Shown: positions 1 through 8,376 of the stretch, piece by piece | Layout: each line of letters begins with the position of its first letter | Position numbering within the stretch: position 1 is the stretch's first letter | DNA from: Pelagibacterium montanilacus | GTDB taxonomy: Bacteria > Pseudomonadota > Alphaproteobacteria > Rhizobiales > Devosiaceae | Assembly: GCF_003992665.1 (NCBI RefSeq) | Contig: NZ_RZMX01000008.1 | Coordinates: 62,001-126,000, forward strand | Direction of reading: 5' to 3' | DNA length: 64,000 nt | The notes under the pieces: model-generated | What the model saw: the letters and a program-made list of their open reading frames with translations, nothing else | What the model was told of the DNA's origin: nothing | The model's database searches: none | Program-made: the position numbers and the translations under genes

Positions 1-80
1 TTGCCGCCGTCGACGGCCAGTGCGCCGCCCGGGCAGAAATCGTTCTGGACATCGATGACGATGAGAGCCTTGTCGGCCAT
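1..80 (-). CDS. pncA: Nicotinamidase / isochorismatase-family hydrolase, N-terminal part only
   Basis: The first 26 codons, read on the minus strand from an ATG at 80, give MADKALIVIDVQNDFCPGG and continue off the window edge. The IDVQNDFCPGG signature, with the catalytic Asp in VQNDF, is typical of PncA, which hydrolyses nicotinamide to nicotinate in NAD salvage. Only the start is visible, so the rest of the catalytic triad (Lys, Cys) cannot be checked. Another cysteine hydrolase of the same superfamily is possible, but the CPGGAL-type extension favours nicotinamidase. Confidence 0.8.
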   Translation of the reverse strand, partial: MADKALIVIDVQNDFCPGGALAVDGG

Positions 81-255
81 GGCGGGTTCTCCTTGCCGCT
101 GCGCGGGCACCTTCTGAAATCCCGCCCCGGTCCGTCAACATCCAATTGGTTGTGCTTGACCGCGAGATCAACTCAGGCTGAGTGTTGGGTCTGGGACCGA
201 TCCGGGCGCGCCCTGCCCGATCCTCGTGACGTCATGCCCCCCGAAAGGCTCCTCC

Positions 256-1209
256 ATGGTCTATCTGACACTTCTCGCCGGCTTCGTGCTCCTTGTGGCC
301 GGCGGCGAATCCTTCGTGCGCGGCTCGGTGGCCATCGCACGGCGGTTCGGCATGTCGCCGCTGCTGATCGGGCTTACGCTGATGGGATTCGGCACGTCCC
401 TGCCCGAGGGGGTGACCTCAATCCAGGCGGCGCTCGACGGCGCGCCCGGCATCGCCATCGGCAACGTGGTGGGGTCCAACATCGCCAATATCCTCCTGAT
501 CCTGGGGGTGTGCGCCATGATCTATCCGGTGCCGGTGAACCGTTCGATCCTGCGCCGGGACGGCTCGGTGCTTGTTGTCGCCTCGCTCGCCATGCTGGCG
601 ATCGTGGTCATCGGCACTCTGGGGCGCATCGCGGGCCTCGTGCTGGTCGCCGCGCTCATCGCCTATGTGGTGCGCTCCTATCTGGCCGAGCGCCGGGGGC
701 CCGGCGCGCCCCAAGCCGAACAGGCCAGCCAGCTTCCCGGCGGAGAGGCCAAGCCCATGGCGCTCTGGCTGGCGCTGCTCATCACCCTCGCGGGTCTGGT
801 GCTGACCGTTGTCGGCGCCCGGCTGCTGGTGAGCGCAGCGGTGGAACTGGCCTCGGCATTTGGCATTTCCGAAACCATCATCGGGCTGACAGTGGTTGCG
901 GTGGGCACCTCGCTGCCCGAACTGGCCACCTCGATCATCGCGGCGATCAGGCGCCAGACAGACCTGGCGCTGGGCAATGTCATAGGGTCCAACATCTTCA
1001 ACATCTTCGCGATTCTCGGCGCGACCGCGCTGATCGCGCCAATCCCGGTACCGCCGGAAATCATCCGCCTCGACATCTGGGTGATGCTGGGAGCGACGGC
1101 GGCGCTGCTGGCCTTCGCCTATACCGGCAAGAAGATCGTGCGCTGGGAGGCCGGCGCGTTCCTCCTCGCCTATGTGGGGTATGTGGGCTATCTGGCCCTA
1201 AACGTCTGA
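256..1209 (+). CDS. Calcium/sodium antiporter of the CaCA superfamily (YrbG-like)
   Basis: This is a 317-residue inner-membrane cation exchanger that swaps Ca2+ for Na+ or H+. It carries the two inverted alpha-repeats that define CaCA exchangers: GTSLPEGVTS followed by GNVVGSNIANI near residues 45-80, and GTSLPELATS followed by GNVIGSNIFNI in the C-terminal half. About ten hydrophobic segments are visible. A GTG at 226 would extend it by 10 residues, but the ATG at 256 has GAAAGG about 10 bases upstream and begins directly with the first membrane segment. Its last 12 bases overlap the end of miaA, which converges on it. The exact ion is inferred from the family. Confidence 0.88.
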   Translation: MVYLTLLAGFVLLVAGGESFVRGSVAIARRFGMSPLLIGLTLMGFGTSLPEGVTSIQAALDGAPGIAIGNVVGSNIANILLILGVCAMIYPVPVNRSILRRDGSVLVVASLAMLAIVVIGTLGRIAGLVLVAALIAYVVRSYLAERRGPGAPQAEQASQLPGGEAKPMALWLALLITLAGLVLTVVGARLLVSAAVELASAFGISETIIGLTVVAVGTSLPELATSIIAAIRRQTDLALGNVIGSNIFNIFAILGATALIAPIPVPPEIIRLDIWVMLGATAALLAFAYTGKKIVRWEAGAFLLAYVGYVGYLALNV

Positions 1210-2100
1210 CGCGAAGGGATCGAGGACGGTCCAGTCGCCCATTCGATTGCGGAACCAGGTGGACTGGCGCTTGGCGTATTGCCGAGTCGCGGTGACGGCG
1301 CTTTCGATGGCGGCGTCCCGCGAGAGGCGGCCCGCCAGCATGTCGGCGATCTGGGGCACGCCGATGGCCTTCATGGCCGGCAACCCGGGATCAAGCCCGA
1401 GGGCAAGGAGCGCCTCGACTTCCTCGACCGCTCCTGCATCCATCATCGCGGCGAAGCGCTCCGCGATACGGCGGCGCAGTACGGCCCGCTGCGGCATCAG
1501 CACAATGCGCTCGAGATCCCAGCCCGCGAGCGGCGCCGGCTGGTCGTCGGCAAGATAGGCGCTCAAGGGACGCCCCGTGGCCTCGAGAACCGAGAGCGCG
1601 CGGACCACGCGCTGGGGGTCGGCGACCTCCAGGCGGTCGGCAAGATCCGGGTCCAGCTCGGCAAGAAGCGCCATGCGCCCATGGGCGTCCAGAACGGACA
1701 CCCGCGCCTCCACCGCTTGAATCACCGCGTGAGGAACGGGCGGGATCGGGGCGAATCCCTTTGTCAGGGCATCGAAATAAAGCCCTGTGCCGCCAACGAA
1801 AATCAGCGGCTGGCGCGCGGACGCGCTGCCCTGAATCACCGCTTGAACATCGGCCAGCCAAGCGCCGGTGGAATAGCGCCGGGCGGGATCGACATGGCCA
1901 AAGAGCACATGCTCGGCGGCGGCCAGTTCTGCGGGATCGGGGCGCGCGGTCAGCCGGTCGAGGACGCCATAGACCTGCATGGAATCGGTGTTGACGATCA
2001 GCCCGCCCCCGGCCCGGGCGCGCGCGATGGCGTGGGCCGTCTTGCCGCTGGCAGTCGGACCCGCTATCAGAACCGCACGCCTTGTTTCTTCACCCGCCAT
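1198..2100 (-). CDS. miaA: tRNA dimethylallyltransferase MiaA
   Basis: The enzyme transfers dimethylallyl from DMAPP to N6 of A37 in tRNAs that read UNN codons. The 300-residue length is normal for the family. The N-terminal P-loop GPTASGKTA lies near residues 14-22, followed by NTDSMQVYGVLDRLTARP, where the Asp-Ser-x-Gln segment binds substrate. Further on are GGTGLYFDAL and, near the end, RQYAKRQSTWFRN, the conserved tRNA-binding tail. It is divergent from serB, with only 11 bases between the two start codons, so their promoters must overlap each other's coding regions or the short gap. Confidence 0.96.
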   Translation of the reverse strand: MAGEETRRAVLIAGPTASGKTAHAIARARAGGGLIVNTDSMQVYGVLDRLTARPDPAELAAAEHVLFGHVDPARRYSTGAWLADVQAVIQGSASARQPLIFVGGTGLYFDALTKGFAPIPPVPHAVIQAVEARVSVLDAHGRMALLAELDPDLADRLEVADPQRVVRALSVLEATGRPLSAYLADDQPAPLAGWDLERIVLMPQRAVLRRRIAERFAAMMDAGAVEEVEALLALGLDPGLPAMKAIGVPQIADMLAGRLSRDAAIESAVTATRQYAKRQSTWFRNRMGDWTVLDPFASDV

Positions 2101-2111
2101 GGTGGTTTTCG

Positions 2112-2987
2112 ATGTCCGTTCTCTGTCTCATCGCCAACCCCGACCAACCGGTCCTCTCCCGAGGACTGGTCGACGCCGTGCACCGGCAGACTCATGGAGA
2201 AATCAACTGGCTCGCGCAAGGCATAGCCTGCGAGATCATCGCGCCACAGGCCGCCGACCCGGTGGCGACCGCACGCGATGTACTCGGCGATGCGCCCGTG
2301 GACGCCGCGCTGGTGGCGCGCGCCAACCGCCGGAAAAAACTGCTGCTGGCCGACATGGATTCCACCATGATCGAACAGGAATGCATCGACGAGCTTGCCG
2401 ACGTGCTCGGCATCAAACCGCAGGTCGCCGAGATCACCGAGCGGGCCATGCGGGGGGAACTGGACTTTGCCGAAGCGCTCGACACCCGCGTTGCGCTGCT
2501 CAAGGGGCTCGAGCGCCGTGTGGTCGACGAGATCCGGCGCGAGCGCATCACCTTCATGCCCGGCGGGAGGGCCCTGGTGCAGACCATGAGGGCCTATGGC
2601 GCCTATACCGCGCTGGTTTCCGGGGGCTTCACGCTCTTTGCCGAGCCCATAGCGCGGCGCATCGGATTCGATGAGGCCACCGCCAATGTGCTCGAATTCG
2701 ACGACGAGGACCGGCTGATTGGAACCGTCCGCCAGCCGATCGTCGACAAGGACGTCAAGCGCGGCAAGCTTATGGCGCTGGCAGCCGAGCACGATATCGC
2801 CATGGCCCAGACCATGGCGGTGGGCGACGGGGCCAACGATCTGGACATGTTGCTGGCCGCGGGACTGGGGGTGGCGCTGCACGCCAAGCCCGCCGTCGCC
2901 GAACAGGCCTCGGTGCGGATCGACCATGGCGACCTCACCGCCCTGCTCTATCTGCAGGGGTATTCGGACGACGACTTCGTGAGATAG
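2112..2987 (+). CDS. serB: Phosphoserine phosphatase SerB
   Basis: This enzyme performs the last step of serine biosynthesis, dephosphorylating O-phosphoserine. The 291-residue protein has an N-terminal regulatory region of about 75 residues and then a HAD core. DMDST at residues 81-85 holds the phosphoryl-accepting Asp. MIEQECIDELAD follows, then SGGFTLFAE (motif II Ser) and VGDGANDLDML (motif IV metal-binding Asp residues), all diagnostic of SerB. An upstream TTG at 2082 stays in frame but would overlap the miaA start; the ATG at 2112 begins at the usual SerB N terminus and was chosen. Confidence 0.95.
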   Translation: MSVLCLIANPDQPVLSRGLVDAVHRQTHGEINWLAQGIACEIIAPQAADPVATARDVLGDAPVDAALVARANRRKKLLLADMDSTMIEQECIDELADVLGIKPQVAEITERAMRGELDFAEALDTRVALLKGLERRVVDEIRRERITFMPGGRALVQTMRAYGAYTALVSGGFTLFAEPIARRIGFDEATANVLEFDDEDRLIGTVRQPIVDKDVKRGKLMALAAEHDIAMAQTMAVGDGANDLDMLLAAGLGVALHAKPAVAEQASVRIDHGDLTALLYLQGYSDDDFVR

Positions 2988-3023
2988 TCTGACGCCTCGT
3001 CATCGCAATTCGGGAGCAGGACC

Positions 3024-3428
3024 ATGAGCGATTCAAGGATTATGGGGAGCTGCCATTGCGGGCAGACCCGGTTCGAGCTGTCCACCCCGCCCCAAAACGC
3101 GACGCGCTGCACATGCACGTTCTGCACCAAAAGGGGCGTGCTCTGGATCTACTACGATCCCGCAGAGTTCCGACTGCTGACGCCACTGGCCGATCAGACG
3201 CGGTATTCTCCCACCACGCCGGAGAACAAGCACTATTTCTGCCCCACATGCGGATGCAGCACGTTTTCGGACAATCCGGACTATTCGGGTTTCGCCGAAA
3301 ACTGGGAAGAGGCAGAGGCCGGACTCGATGTCACCAGAAGGCGCTTCGGGGTCAATCTGTGGTTGCTCGACGACTTCGATATCCGTGCGGTCCCCGTGAT
3401 CGAGTTGGACGGTCTCAACCAGTGGTGA
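3024..3428 (+). CDS. GFA-domain (CENP-V/GFA family) zinc-binding protein
   Basis: This 134-residue protein has the cysteine pattern of the GFA fold: SCHCGQTRFEL near residues 10-20, CTCTFCTKRG near 30-40, and CPTCGCSTF near 74-82. These cysteines are expected to bind two zinc ions. The family is named for glutathione-dependent formaldehyde-activating enzyme, but most members have no tested activity and none is assigned here. A GGAGCAGG ribosome-binding site precedes the ATG. It stands alone between serB and the convergent DUF2065 gene. Confidence 0.82.
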   Translation: MSDSRIMGSCHCGQTRFELSTPPQNATRCTCTFCTKRGVLWIYYDPAEFRLLTPLADQTRYSPTTPENKHYFCPTCGCSTFSDNPDYSGFAENWEEAEAGLDVTRRRFGVNLWLLDDFDIRAVPVIELDGLNQW

Positions 3429-3444
3429 GTGAAATTTTCGTCGG

Positions 3445-3633
3445 TCAGATCCCTCGGGCCAGCCAGAGCCCAAAAAGGCCGATCCCGGCGATGACCAGCG
3501 CCGTGAGGCGCAACTGGCTGGTGGGCATCGCCAGCATCTGCACGATCATCCGCTTCATCTGTTCAGGGAAAGCCGCGTAAAGCAGGCCTTCGATAACGAT
3601 AGCGAGCGCCAGCGCTGTCCAAAGATCACTCAA
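3445..3633 (-). CDS. DUF2065 small membrane protein downstream of hflKC
   Basis: A 62-residue protein with two hydrophobic segments (about residues 3-20 and 43-59), joined by the loop AAFPEQMKRMIVQMLAMP typical of DUF2065. The start is inferred: reading the frame upstream to an ATG gives implausible sequence, whereas the TTG at 3633 is preceded by GGAGAACGGGAC, a good ribosome-binding site, and gives the usual N terminus (LSDLWTALALAI). DUF2065 genes often follow hflK-hflC in proteobacteria, as here. No biochemical role is established. The degP/htrA gene often found next in alphaproteobacteria is not present; the next gene lies on the other strand. Confidence 0.8.
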   Translation of the reverse strand: MSDLWTALALAIVIEGLLYAAFPEQMKRMIVQMLAMPTSQLRLTALVIAGIGLFGLWLARGI

Positions 3634-3673
3634 GTCCCGTTCTCCAAATCCCGGCCATGCGAGGTCCCAAGCA

Positions 3674-3703
3674 AAAGGGGCACACCCTGCGGCGCGCCCC
3701 TTT
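3674..3703 (-). terminator. Hairpin between hflC and the DUF2065 gene
   Basis: AAAGGGGC and GCCCCTTT form a perfect 8-bp stem around a 14-base loop, followed on the minus strand by TTTTGCTT. It sits just after the hflC stop codon and before the DUF2065 start, so it could stop or attenuate hflKC transcription. The U-tract is short, so read-through is likely. Confidence 0.55.
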
Positions 3704-3724
3704 ATGTGGTTCAGCGGCGTCCCT

Positions 3725-4858
3725 TTACTGGGAGAGCGCCGGATCGAGCTCGGTTTCCACCTGAATGTCTTCTTCATCCGTCGAAGGTGTACCCAGGTTC
3801 TCGTCCTCGAGAAGCTGTTCGAGGTCCTCGACATCCATGCCGTCGATGTCGGCAGGGGCGCCCTCTCCATCGTCGAACAGCAGGCTGTCCGTCGACAGCA
3901 GTTCGTCGAACTCGGACCGGTCTATGGGCTGTTCCGATGGCCCCTCCACTCCGATATCGATCGGCGCGGCCGTCGGCGTGGTGAACTCGGGGAACTCTTC
4001 GGACCCGAAGAACTGGAAGAACTCGGAGTCCGGGCTCAGGAGCATCGTGGTTCCGCCGTCGCCAAGCGCAGTCCGATAGGCTTCCATCGAGCGGTAGAAC
4101 TCGAAGAAGGACTGATCCTGCGAATAGGCCTGGGCATAAAGCCGGTTCCGCTCCGCGTCGCCCTCGCCTCGGATGATCTCGCCATCTCGATTTGCGGCCG
4201 AGACGATCTCGACGGCCTGACGGTCGGCAATGGCCCGAAGGATCTGGGCCTGCTCCTGACCGCGTGCCCTGAGGAAGGCAGCTTCCGCCAAACGCTCGGC
4301 CTGCATCCGCTCAAAGGTCTGAGCGGAGACTTCCGGGGTAAGGTCGGTGACCAGAATGCGGACGTCCACGACTTCGATACCCAGTTCCACCATATCGGCG
4401 GCCACCAGATCGCGGGCCTCACGCATCATTTCGCTGCGCTGCTCGGAAAGAGCCGCATCGAACTCGCGCAGCCCGTAAACGGCACGCAGCGCGGATTCGA
4501 AACGTGTTGCAATGCGCTGCTCTGCAATCTGCAGGCTGCCCAGCGCCGACTGCCGGAAGGCGATCGGGTCTTCGATGCGATAGGTGATGAACGCGTCCAC
4601 GATGTAGAACTGACCGCCCGACACCTGCAGCCGGATCCGTTCTAGATCGTATCGCAGGAGCCGCTTGTCGATATACTGCACCTGCTCCACGAAATCGGTC
4701 GGGATCTTGAAGTACAGTCCCGGTTCCTGAACCTCGCGGGTGATTTCCCCGAAGCGGGTGACGATGGCCTGCTCGCGCTCGTTGACTATGAAGATCGAGG
4801 AGATGAGCACATAGCCCGCAATGATGAGGGCGATGATGACTATGACGAGCCTGTTCAT
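3725..4858 (-). CDS. hflC: HflC, regulatory subunit of the HflKC complex of FtsH protease
   Basis: An inner-membrane SPFH/prohibitin-fold protein that, with HflK, forms a large cage around the FtsH protease and modulates its activity. It has an N-terminal membrane anchor (residues about 4-25) followed by VNEREQAIVTRFGE and the SPFH domain, with the coiled region AERLAEAAFLRARGQEQAQ. At 377 residues it is longer than typical HflC (about 290-330): from about residue 285 there is a strongly acidic tail rich in Asp and Glu and low in structure. Its ATG overlaps the hflK TAA stop (TAATG), so the two are translationally coupled. Confidence 0.94.
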   Translation of the reverse strand: MNRLVIVIIALIIAGYVLISSIFIVNEREQAIVTRFGEITREVQEPGLYFKIPTDFVEQVQYIDKRLLRYDLERIRLQVSGGQFYIVDAFITYRIEDPIAFRQSALGSLQIAEQRIATRFESALRAVYGLREFDAALSEQRSEMMREARDLVAADMVELGIEVVDVRILVTDLTPEVSAQTFERMQAERLAEAAFLRARGQEQAQILRAIADRQAVEIVSAANRDGEIIRGEGDAERNRLYAQAYSQDQSFFEFYRSMEAYRTALGDGGTTMLLSPDSEFFQFFGSEEFPEFTTPTAAPIDIGVEGPSEQPIDRSEFDELLSTDSLLFDDGEGAPADIDGMDVEDLEQLLEDENLGTPSTDEEDIQVETELDPALSQ

Positions 4859-5961
4859 TACTGGCCACCTCCGGTCACGGTGGTGCTGGACGGGCTGGAA
4901 GGCCTGAGCTCGGGCAAGGGCAGATAGGGCACGACGCCCGAGCCTGCACCCTGGTCCACGATCATCTTGTTGGCGCCGCCCAGAACCTCTTCCATTGTCT
5001 CAAGGAAGATGCGCTGACGGGTGACCTCGGGAGCGTTGCGGTATTCGTTGTAAACCGACACGAACCTTGCCGCCTGACCCTGAGCCTCGTTGATGACGCG
5101 ATCCTGATAGGCCGCGGCCTCTTCGCGAATGGAAGCGGCCTGACCACGCGCGCTACCCAGAAGGGTATTGGCGTATTGCCGGGCTTCTTCCTGGAAGCGG
5201 TCCTCGTCCTGAAGTGCACGCTGCACTTCGTCGAACGCATCGGCCACCTCGGTCGGAGGCGCGACGTTCTCGATCGAGATGTTCGAGATGTTGACGCCCA
5301 CGCCGTAGCTTTCGAGGATCGACTGGGTGATCTGCTGGACCTCGATGGCGATGCCGGCACGGTCGTCACGGAAGACGTCCTGAGCGGTCCGCCGGCCCAC
5401 GACCTCGCGCATGGCGCTTTCGGCCGCCTGGCGCACCATCTCGTCGGGATCGCGCACAAGGAACAGATAATTGCGCGGATCGGCCACGCGCCAGAGAACC
5501 GAGAAGTTCATGTTGACGATGTTCTGATCGCCCGAGAGCATGAGCCCTTCGTTCTGGTTGCCCACGCCCACACGGGTCTGGTTTTCGGTCGTGCTCGCGA
5601 TTTCCACGCGCTCGAGCGGCCAGAGGTGGAAGTGAAGGCCCGGAAGGGAGAATTCGTCCTTGGGCTGCCCGAACAGCAGCTCGACGCCGATTTCCTGCGG
5701 CGCAATCGTATAGATCGCCTGGGATCCCCAGAAAATCAGGACGGCAGCGACGCCGCCAAGCACGGCCCAGCGGCCACCCGGCAGACCGCCGCCGAATTGC
5801 TGGCGCCCGCGCGCCAGGATATCTTCGAGGTTTGGGGTATTGTTGCTCCCGCCGCCGCCAGGACGACGCGGACCTCCGCCCCCGCCTCCGCCGCCAGGAG
5901 CCTGCCCCCAGGGCCCACCACTTCGCGTGCGGCGGCCGCCCAGATTTTCATTCCACGGCAT
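4858..5961 (-). CDS. hflK: HflK, partner subunit of HflC
   Basis: This 367-residue SPFH protein has a Gly/Arg-rich cytoplasmic N terminus (residues 1-62, including a run of eight glycines), a single membrane segment near 65-86, then QEIGVELLFGQP and the SPFH domain, ending with a coiled helix and a Pro-rich tail. The open frame extends to 6198, but the ATG at 5961 gives the canonical MPWN start and is chosen; the upstream codons lie over folA sequence. It is first in the hflK-hflC unit, 79 bases downstream of folA on the same strand. Confidence 0.94.
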   Translation of the reverse strand: MPWNENLGGRRTRSGGPWGQAPGGGGGGGGPRRPGGGGSNNTPNLEDILARGRQQFGGGLPGGRWAVLGGVAAVLIFWGSQAIYTIAPQEIGVELLFGQPKDEFSLPGLHFHLWPLERVEIASTTENQTRVGVGNQNEGLMLSGDQNIVNMNFSVLWRVADPRNYLFLVRDPDEMVRQAAESAMREVVGRRTAQDVFRDDRAGIAIEVQQITQSILESYGVGVNISNISIENVAPPTEVADAFDEVQRALQDEDRFQEEARQYANTLLGSARGQAASIREEAAAYQDRVINEAQGQAARFVSVYNEYRNAPEVTRQRIFLETMEEVLGGANKMIVDQGAGSGVVPYLPLPELRPSSPSSTTVTGGGQ

Positions 5962-6040
5962 TTCGTCCCTTTCGGTTTGTCGTGAAAGTCTCTGAATTCC
6001 AGAGTATGTGGCGACTTTATAGGGAACCGCCAGCCTGCGA

Positions 6041-6571
6041 TCAATGGAAACCGGAGGGGCGGACCCGGTCGTAAAGCCGCACGGTAAACGGCAGCGTGTC
6101 GCGTTCCGTGGGCTGGACGGCGTCGAGGACCGATATGCGCCATTGGTCGGGATCGATCCCGGGGAAGCGGGTATCGCCTCCCGGGCGGGCCTCGACATGG
6201 GTAATGTAGAGCCGGTCGGCGAGGGGCATGGCCAGCGCGTAGATCTCCCCGCCCCCGTTGATCATCACCTCCTCGACCCCATCTCGCGTCGCGATCATTT
6301 TCGCGTGTGCCAGCGCGTCATCGAGCGAGGCGAAGACTTCCACGCCCTCGGGCCGGAAATCCGGCTGCCGGGTGACCACGATATTGGTGCGCCCGGGCAG
6401 CGGCCGCCCGATGCTCTCGAAGGTCTTGCGGCCCATGACCAGGGGCTTGCCCATGGTGGTGGCCTTGTAGAAGGCGAAATCGGTCGGCAGGCGCCAGGGG
6501 AGTTCCCCCCCGTTCCCGATGGTGCCGTCCGCCGCCACCGCGGCGATCATCGCGATGAGGGGGCCGCTCAT
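6041..6571 (-). CDS. folA: Dihydrofolate reductase
   Basis: The enzyme reduces dihydrofolate to tetrahydrofolate with NADPH, restoring the cofactor consumed by ThyA encoded two genes upstream. The 176-residue protein shows IAAVAADGTIGNGGELPWRLPTDF (substrate pocket with the catalytic acid after LP), TMGKPLVMGRKTFESIGRPLPGR (NADPH loop) and INGGGEIYALAMPLADRLYITHV. The ATG at 6571 overlaps the stop of the GNAT gene as ATGA; an upstream in-frame ATG at 6622 lies inside that gene and is not needed. It is the last gene of the thyA-GNAT-folA unit. Confidence 0.95.
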   Translation of the reverse strand: MSGPLIAMIAAVAADGTIGNGGELPWRLPTDFAFYKATTMGKPLVMGRKTFESIGRPLPGRTNIVVTRQPDFRPEGVEVFASLDDALAHAKMIATRDGVEEVMINGGGEIYALAMPLADRLYITHVEARPGGDTRFPGIDPDQWRISVLDAVQPTERDTLPFTVRLYDRVRPSGFH

Positions 6572-7047
6572 TTGCCGGCCAGCGCCAGCAGGTCGGGTCC
6601 GCTTACCCGGCAGGTGGTCCACTCGTCATGCATGACGGCGCCATGGGCGGTGTAGAACGCGATGGCGTCCTCGTTCCAGTTGAGCACCCACCAGCTCAGC
6701 CGCCCGAGGCCCTCATCGACGCAGCGGCGGGCGAGATGGGCCAGAAGCGCCTTGCCGATGCCATTGCCGCGCGCTTCCGGCTCCACGAACAAATCCTCGA
6801 GCCAGATGCCGTGCCGGCCTTGGAATGTGGAGAAGGTGTAAAACCACAGGGCAAAGCCCACCGGCTCGCCGTCGAGCTCGGCGATGTCGCAAAAGACGCG
6901 CGGATTGGGGCCGAACAGCGAGGCGGCGATGTCGTGTTCGCTGGCCGTCACCTCGTCGCCCAGCTTCTCGAACTCGGCGAGGCTGACGATGAACTCGAAT
7001 ACACGTTCGGCATCGGCTGGCACCGCGCGCCGGATCGTCATGGCCAT
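6568..7047 (-). CDS. GNAT family N-acetyltransferase (diamine acetyltransferase-like)
   Basis: This is a 159-residue acetyltransferase. The acetyl-CoA loop RGNGIG is at residues 93-98, preceded by the beta-strand LEDLFVEPEARG and followed by the helix KALLAHLARR. The N-terminal sequence (IRRAVPADAERVFEFI) and the pattern around FYTFSTFQGRHGIWLEDLFV resemble the spermidine/diamine acetyltransferase group, but the substrate is not proven. It is coupled to both neighbours: its ATG overlaps the thyA stop (TGATG) and its stop overlaps the folA start (ATGA). A GNAT gene between thyA and folA is probably a conserved passenger with no obvious folate role. Confidence 0.88.
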   Translation of the reverse strand: MAMTIRRAVPADAERVFEFIVSLAEFEKLGDEVTASEHDIAASLFGPNPRVFCDIAELDGEPVGFALWFYTFSTFQGRHGIWLEDLFVEPEARGNGIGKALLAHLARRCVDEGLGRLSWWVLNWNEDAIAFYTAHGAVMHDEWTTCRVSGPDLLALAGK

Positions 7048-7841
7048 CAGACGGACACCTCCGCCTTGATGTGGGGATCGGGCTCATAGCCCACGATCTC
7101 GAAATCCTCGAAGGTGAAATCGAAGATCGACCGGCGCGGGGTTCTGATTTCGAGCCGCGGCAAGGGCCTGGGGGTGCGCTGGAGCTGTGTGCGCGCCTGC
7201 TCGAAATGGTTCGAATAGATGTGCGCATCCCCGAAGGTGTGCACGAAATCGCCCGGCGCGAGTCCGGTGACCTCGGCCATCATGTGCGTGAGGAGCGCAT
7301 AGGACGCGATGTTGAAGGGCACGCCGAGGAAGATGTCGGCGGAGCGCTGGTAGAGCTGGCACGAGAGCCGGCCCTCCGAGACGTAGAACTGGAAAAGGCA
7401 ATGGCAGGGCGGCAGCGCCATGTCCTCGACTTCGGCCGGGTTCCACGCCGAAACGATGTGCCGGCGGGAATCCGGGCGGGTGCGGATCTGCTCGACCAGC
7501 GCCGAGATCTGATCGATCCGGCGGCCATCTGGCGCCGGCCAGCTGCGCCACTGGCTGCCGTAGACCGGGCCGAGATCGCCGTTCTCATCGGCCCACGCGT
7601 CCCATATCCTGACGCCGTGCTCTTGAAGCCAGCGGACATTGGTATCCCCGCGCAGGAACCACAGCAATTCATAGACGATCGAGCGGATATGGAGCTTCTT
7701 GGTGGTGAGCAGAGGAAAGCCCTGGGCGAGATCGAAGCGCATCTGGTAGCCGAAAACGGACCGCGTGCCGGTGCCGGTGCGGTCGGACCGGTCGACGCCG
7801 GTATCCATGACGTGCGCGAGAAGATCGAGATACTGCTTCAT
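7047..7841 (-). CDS. thyA: Thymidylate synthase ThyA
   Basis: The enzyme methylates dUMP to dTMP with methylene-tetrahydrofolate, producing dihydrofolate for FolA. Its 264 residues match the E. coli enzyme. The catalytic cysteine is Cys146 in [11 protein letters not shown]. Also present are [12 protein letters not shown] (phosphate-binding Arg), [36 protein letters not shown] and GDAHIYSNH. It is the first gene of a coupled thyA-GNAT-folA unit and is divergent from the tmRNA gene, with the tmRNA promoter about 80 bases upstream. Confidence 0.97.
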   Translation of the reverse strand: MKQYLDLLAHVMDTGVDRSDRTGTGTRSVFGYQMRFDLAQGFPLLTTKKLHIRSIVYELLWFLRGDTNVRWLQEHGVRIWDAWADENGDLGPVYGSQWRSWPAPDGRRIDQISALVEQIRTRPDSRRHIVSAWNPAEVEDMALPPCHCLFQFYVSEGRLSCQLYQRSADIFLGVPFNIASYALLTHMMAEVTGLAPGDFVHTFGDAHIYSNHFEQARTQLQRTPRPLPRLEIRTPRRSIFDFTFEDFEIVGYEPDPHIKAEVSV

Positions 7842-7921
7842 GGCACGAGGCTATACCGATTCTACGGCGCCCGCGCGACGGGCAGCACCGGACGATCCCC
7901 AGGTTTTGCCAGCCCCACCCT

Positions 7922-7949
7922 TTGCATTTTCGTCATGACCGCCTATATT
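7922..7949 (+). promoter_or_regulatory. Candidate sigma-70-type promoter of the tmRNA gene
   Basis: TTGCAT (7922-7927) and TATATT (7944-7949) are separated by 16 bases. Transcription would begin near 7955, which fits the expected 5' end of the acceptor piece of the permuted tmRNA. Only the sequence match and the position support it. Confidence 0.55.
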
Positions 7950-7954
7950 GGCGG

Positions 7955-8280
7955 AGCTGGCAACAGCTATGGCGATAAACGGCCATCGTAATAAACCCAT
8001 CGGACCCGGGGGCAGTACCCGGCGCCTCCACCATTCCCCTTGTTCGCAAGGCTTATGGGGGCGAAACAGGATCGACGAGGGCGTAAAGGGTGTGTTTTCG
8101 CTCGGCATGGTACCACCGTTATCGGACTAAAACTTATAGTTGCAAATGACAACAATAAGGCTCCGGTAGCTCTCGCCGCGTAAGCGGTGCGACAACTGGG
8201 AATTGAAGTCCTACGCTCCTAGCCGGGCATAGGCGGGGTCCGCAGGCACCTGGCAACAGAAGCCTGCATCCTCCTTTCAG
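7955..8280 (+). ncRNA. ssrA: tmRNA (SsrA), circularly permuted two-piece type
   Basis: tmRNA rescues stalled ribosomes and tags the unfinished protein for ClpXP. The order is permuted as in other alphaproteobacteria. The acceptor piece comes first (about 7955-8033) and ends with a T-arm, CCGGG-GGCAGTA-CCCGG, and a 3' CCA. A 23-base spacer with the small hairpin CCTTG-TTCG-CAAGG (8034-8056) follows. The coding piece begins at 8057 with GGGGGCGAAACAGGATCGAC. The 5' GGGGGCG pairs with CGCCTCC before the CCA over 7 bp (one G-U), giving the tRNA-like acceptor stem across the two pieces. The peptide tag is at 8142-8183. The 3' end is approximate: a hairpin GCAGGC/GCCTGC at 8242-8267 lies near it. 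Confidence 0.95.
8142..8183 (+). other. tmRNA-encoded proteolysis tag reading frame
   Basis: The resume codon GCA at 8142 opens a 13-residue frame, ANDNNKAPVALAA, ended by TAA at 8181. The N-terminal AND(N) part is the segment recognised by SspB and the C-terminal LAA is the ClpX signal, as in other tmRNA tags. The upstream resume context contains the typical A/T-rich stretch. Confidence 0.93.
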
Positions 8281-8376
8281 TGCTTGAATTTCTCGCCGGA
8301 TTTGGGCTGTATGGGCGCCAGAACAGATTCCCGCCGCTTGTCCGGCACGCACGACCAGTGAGGATTCCCCGACCCG

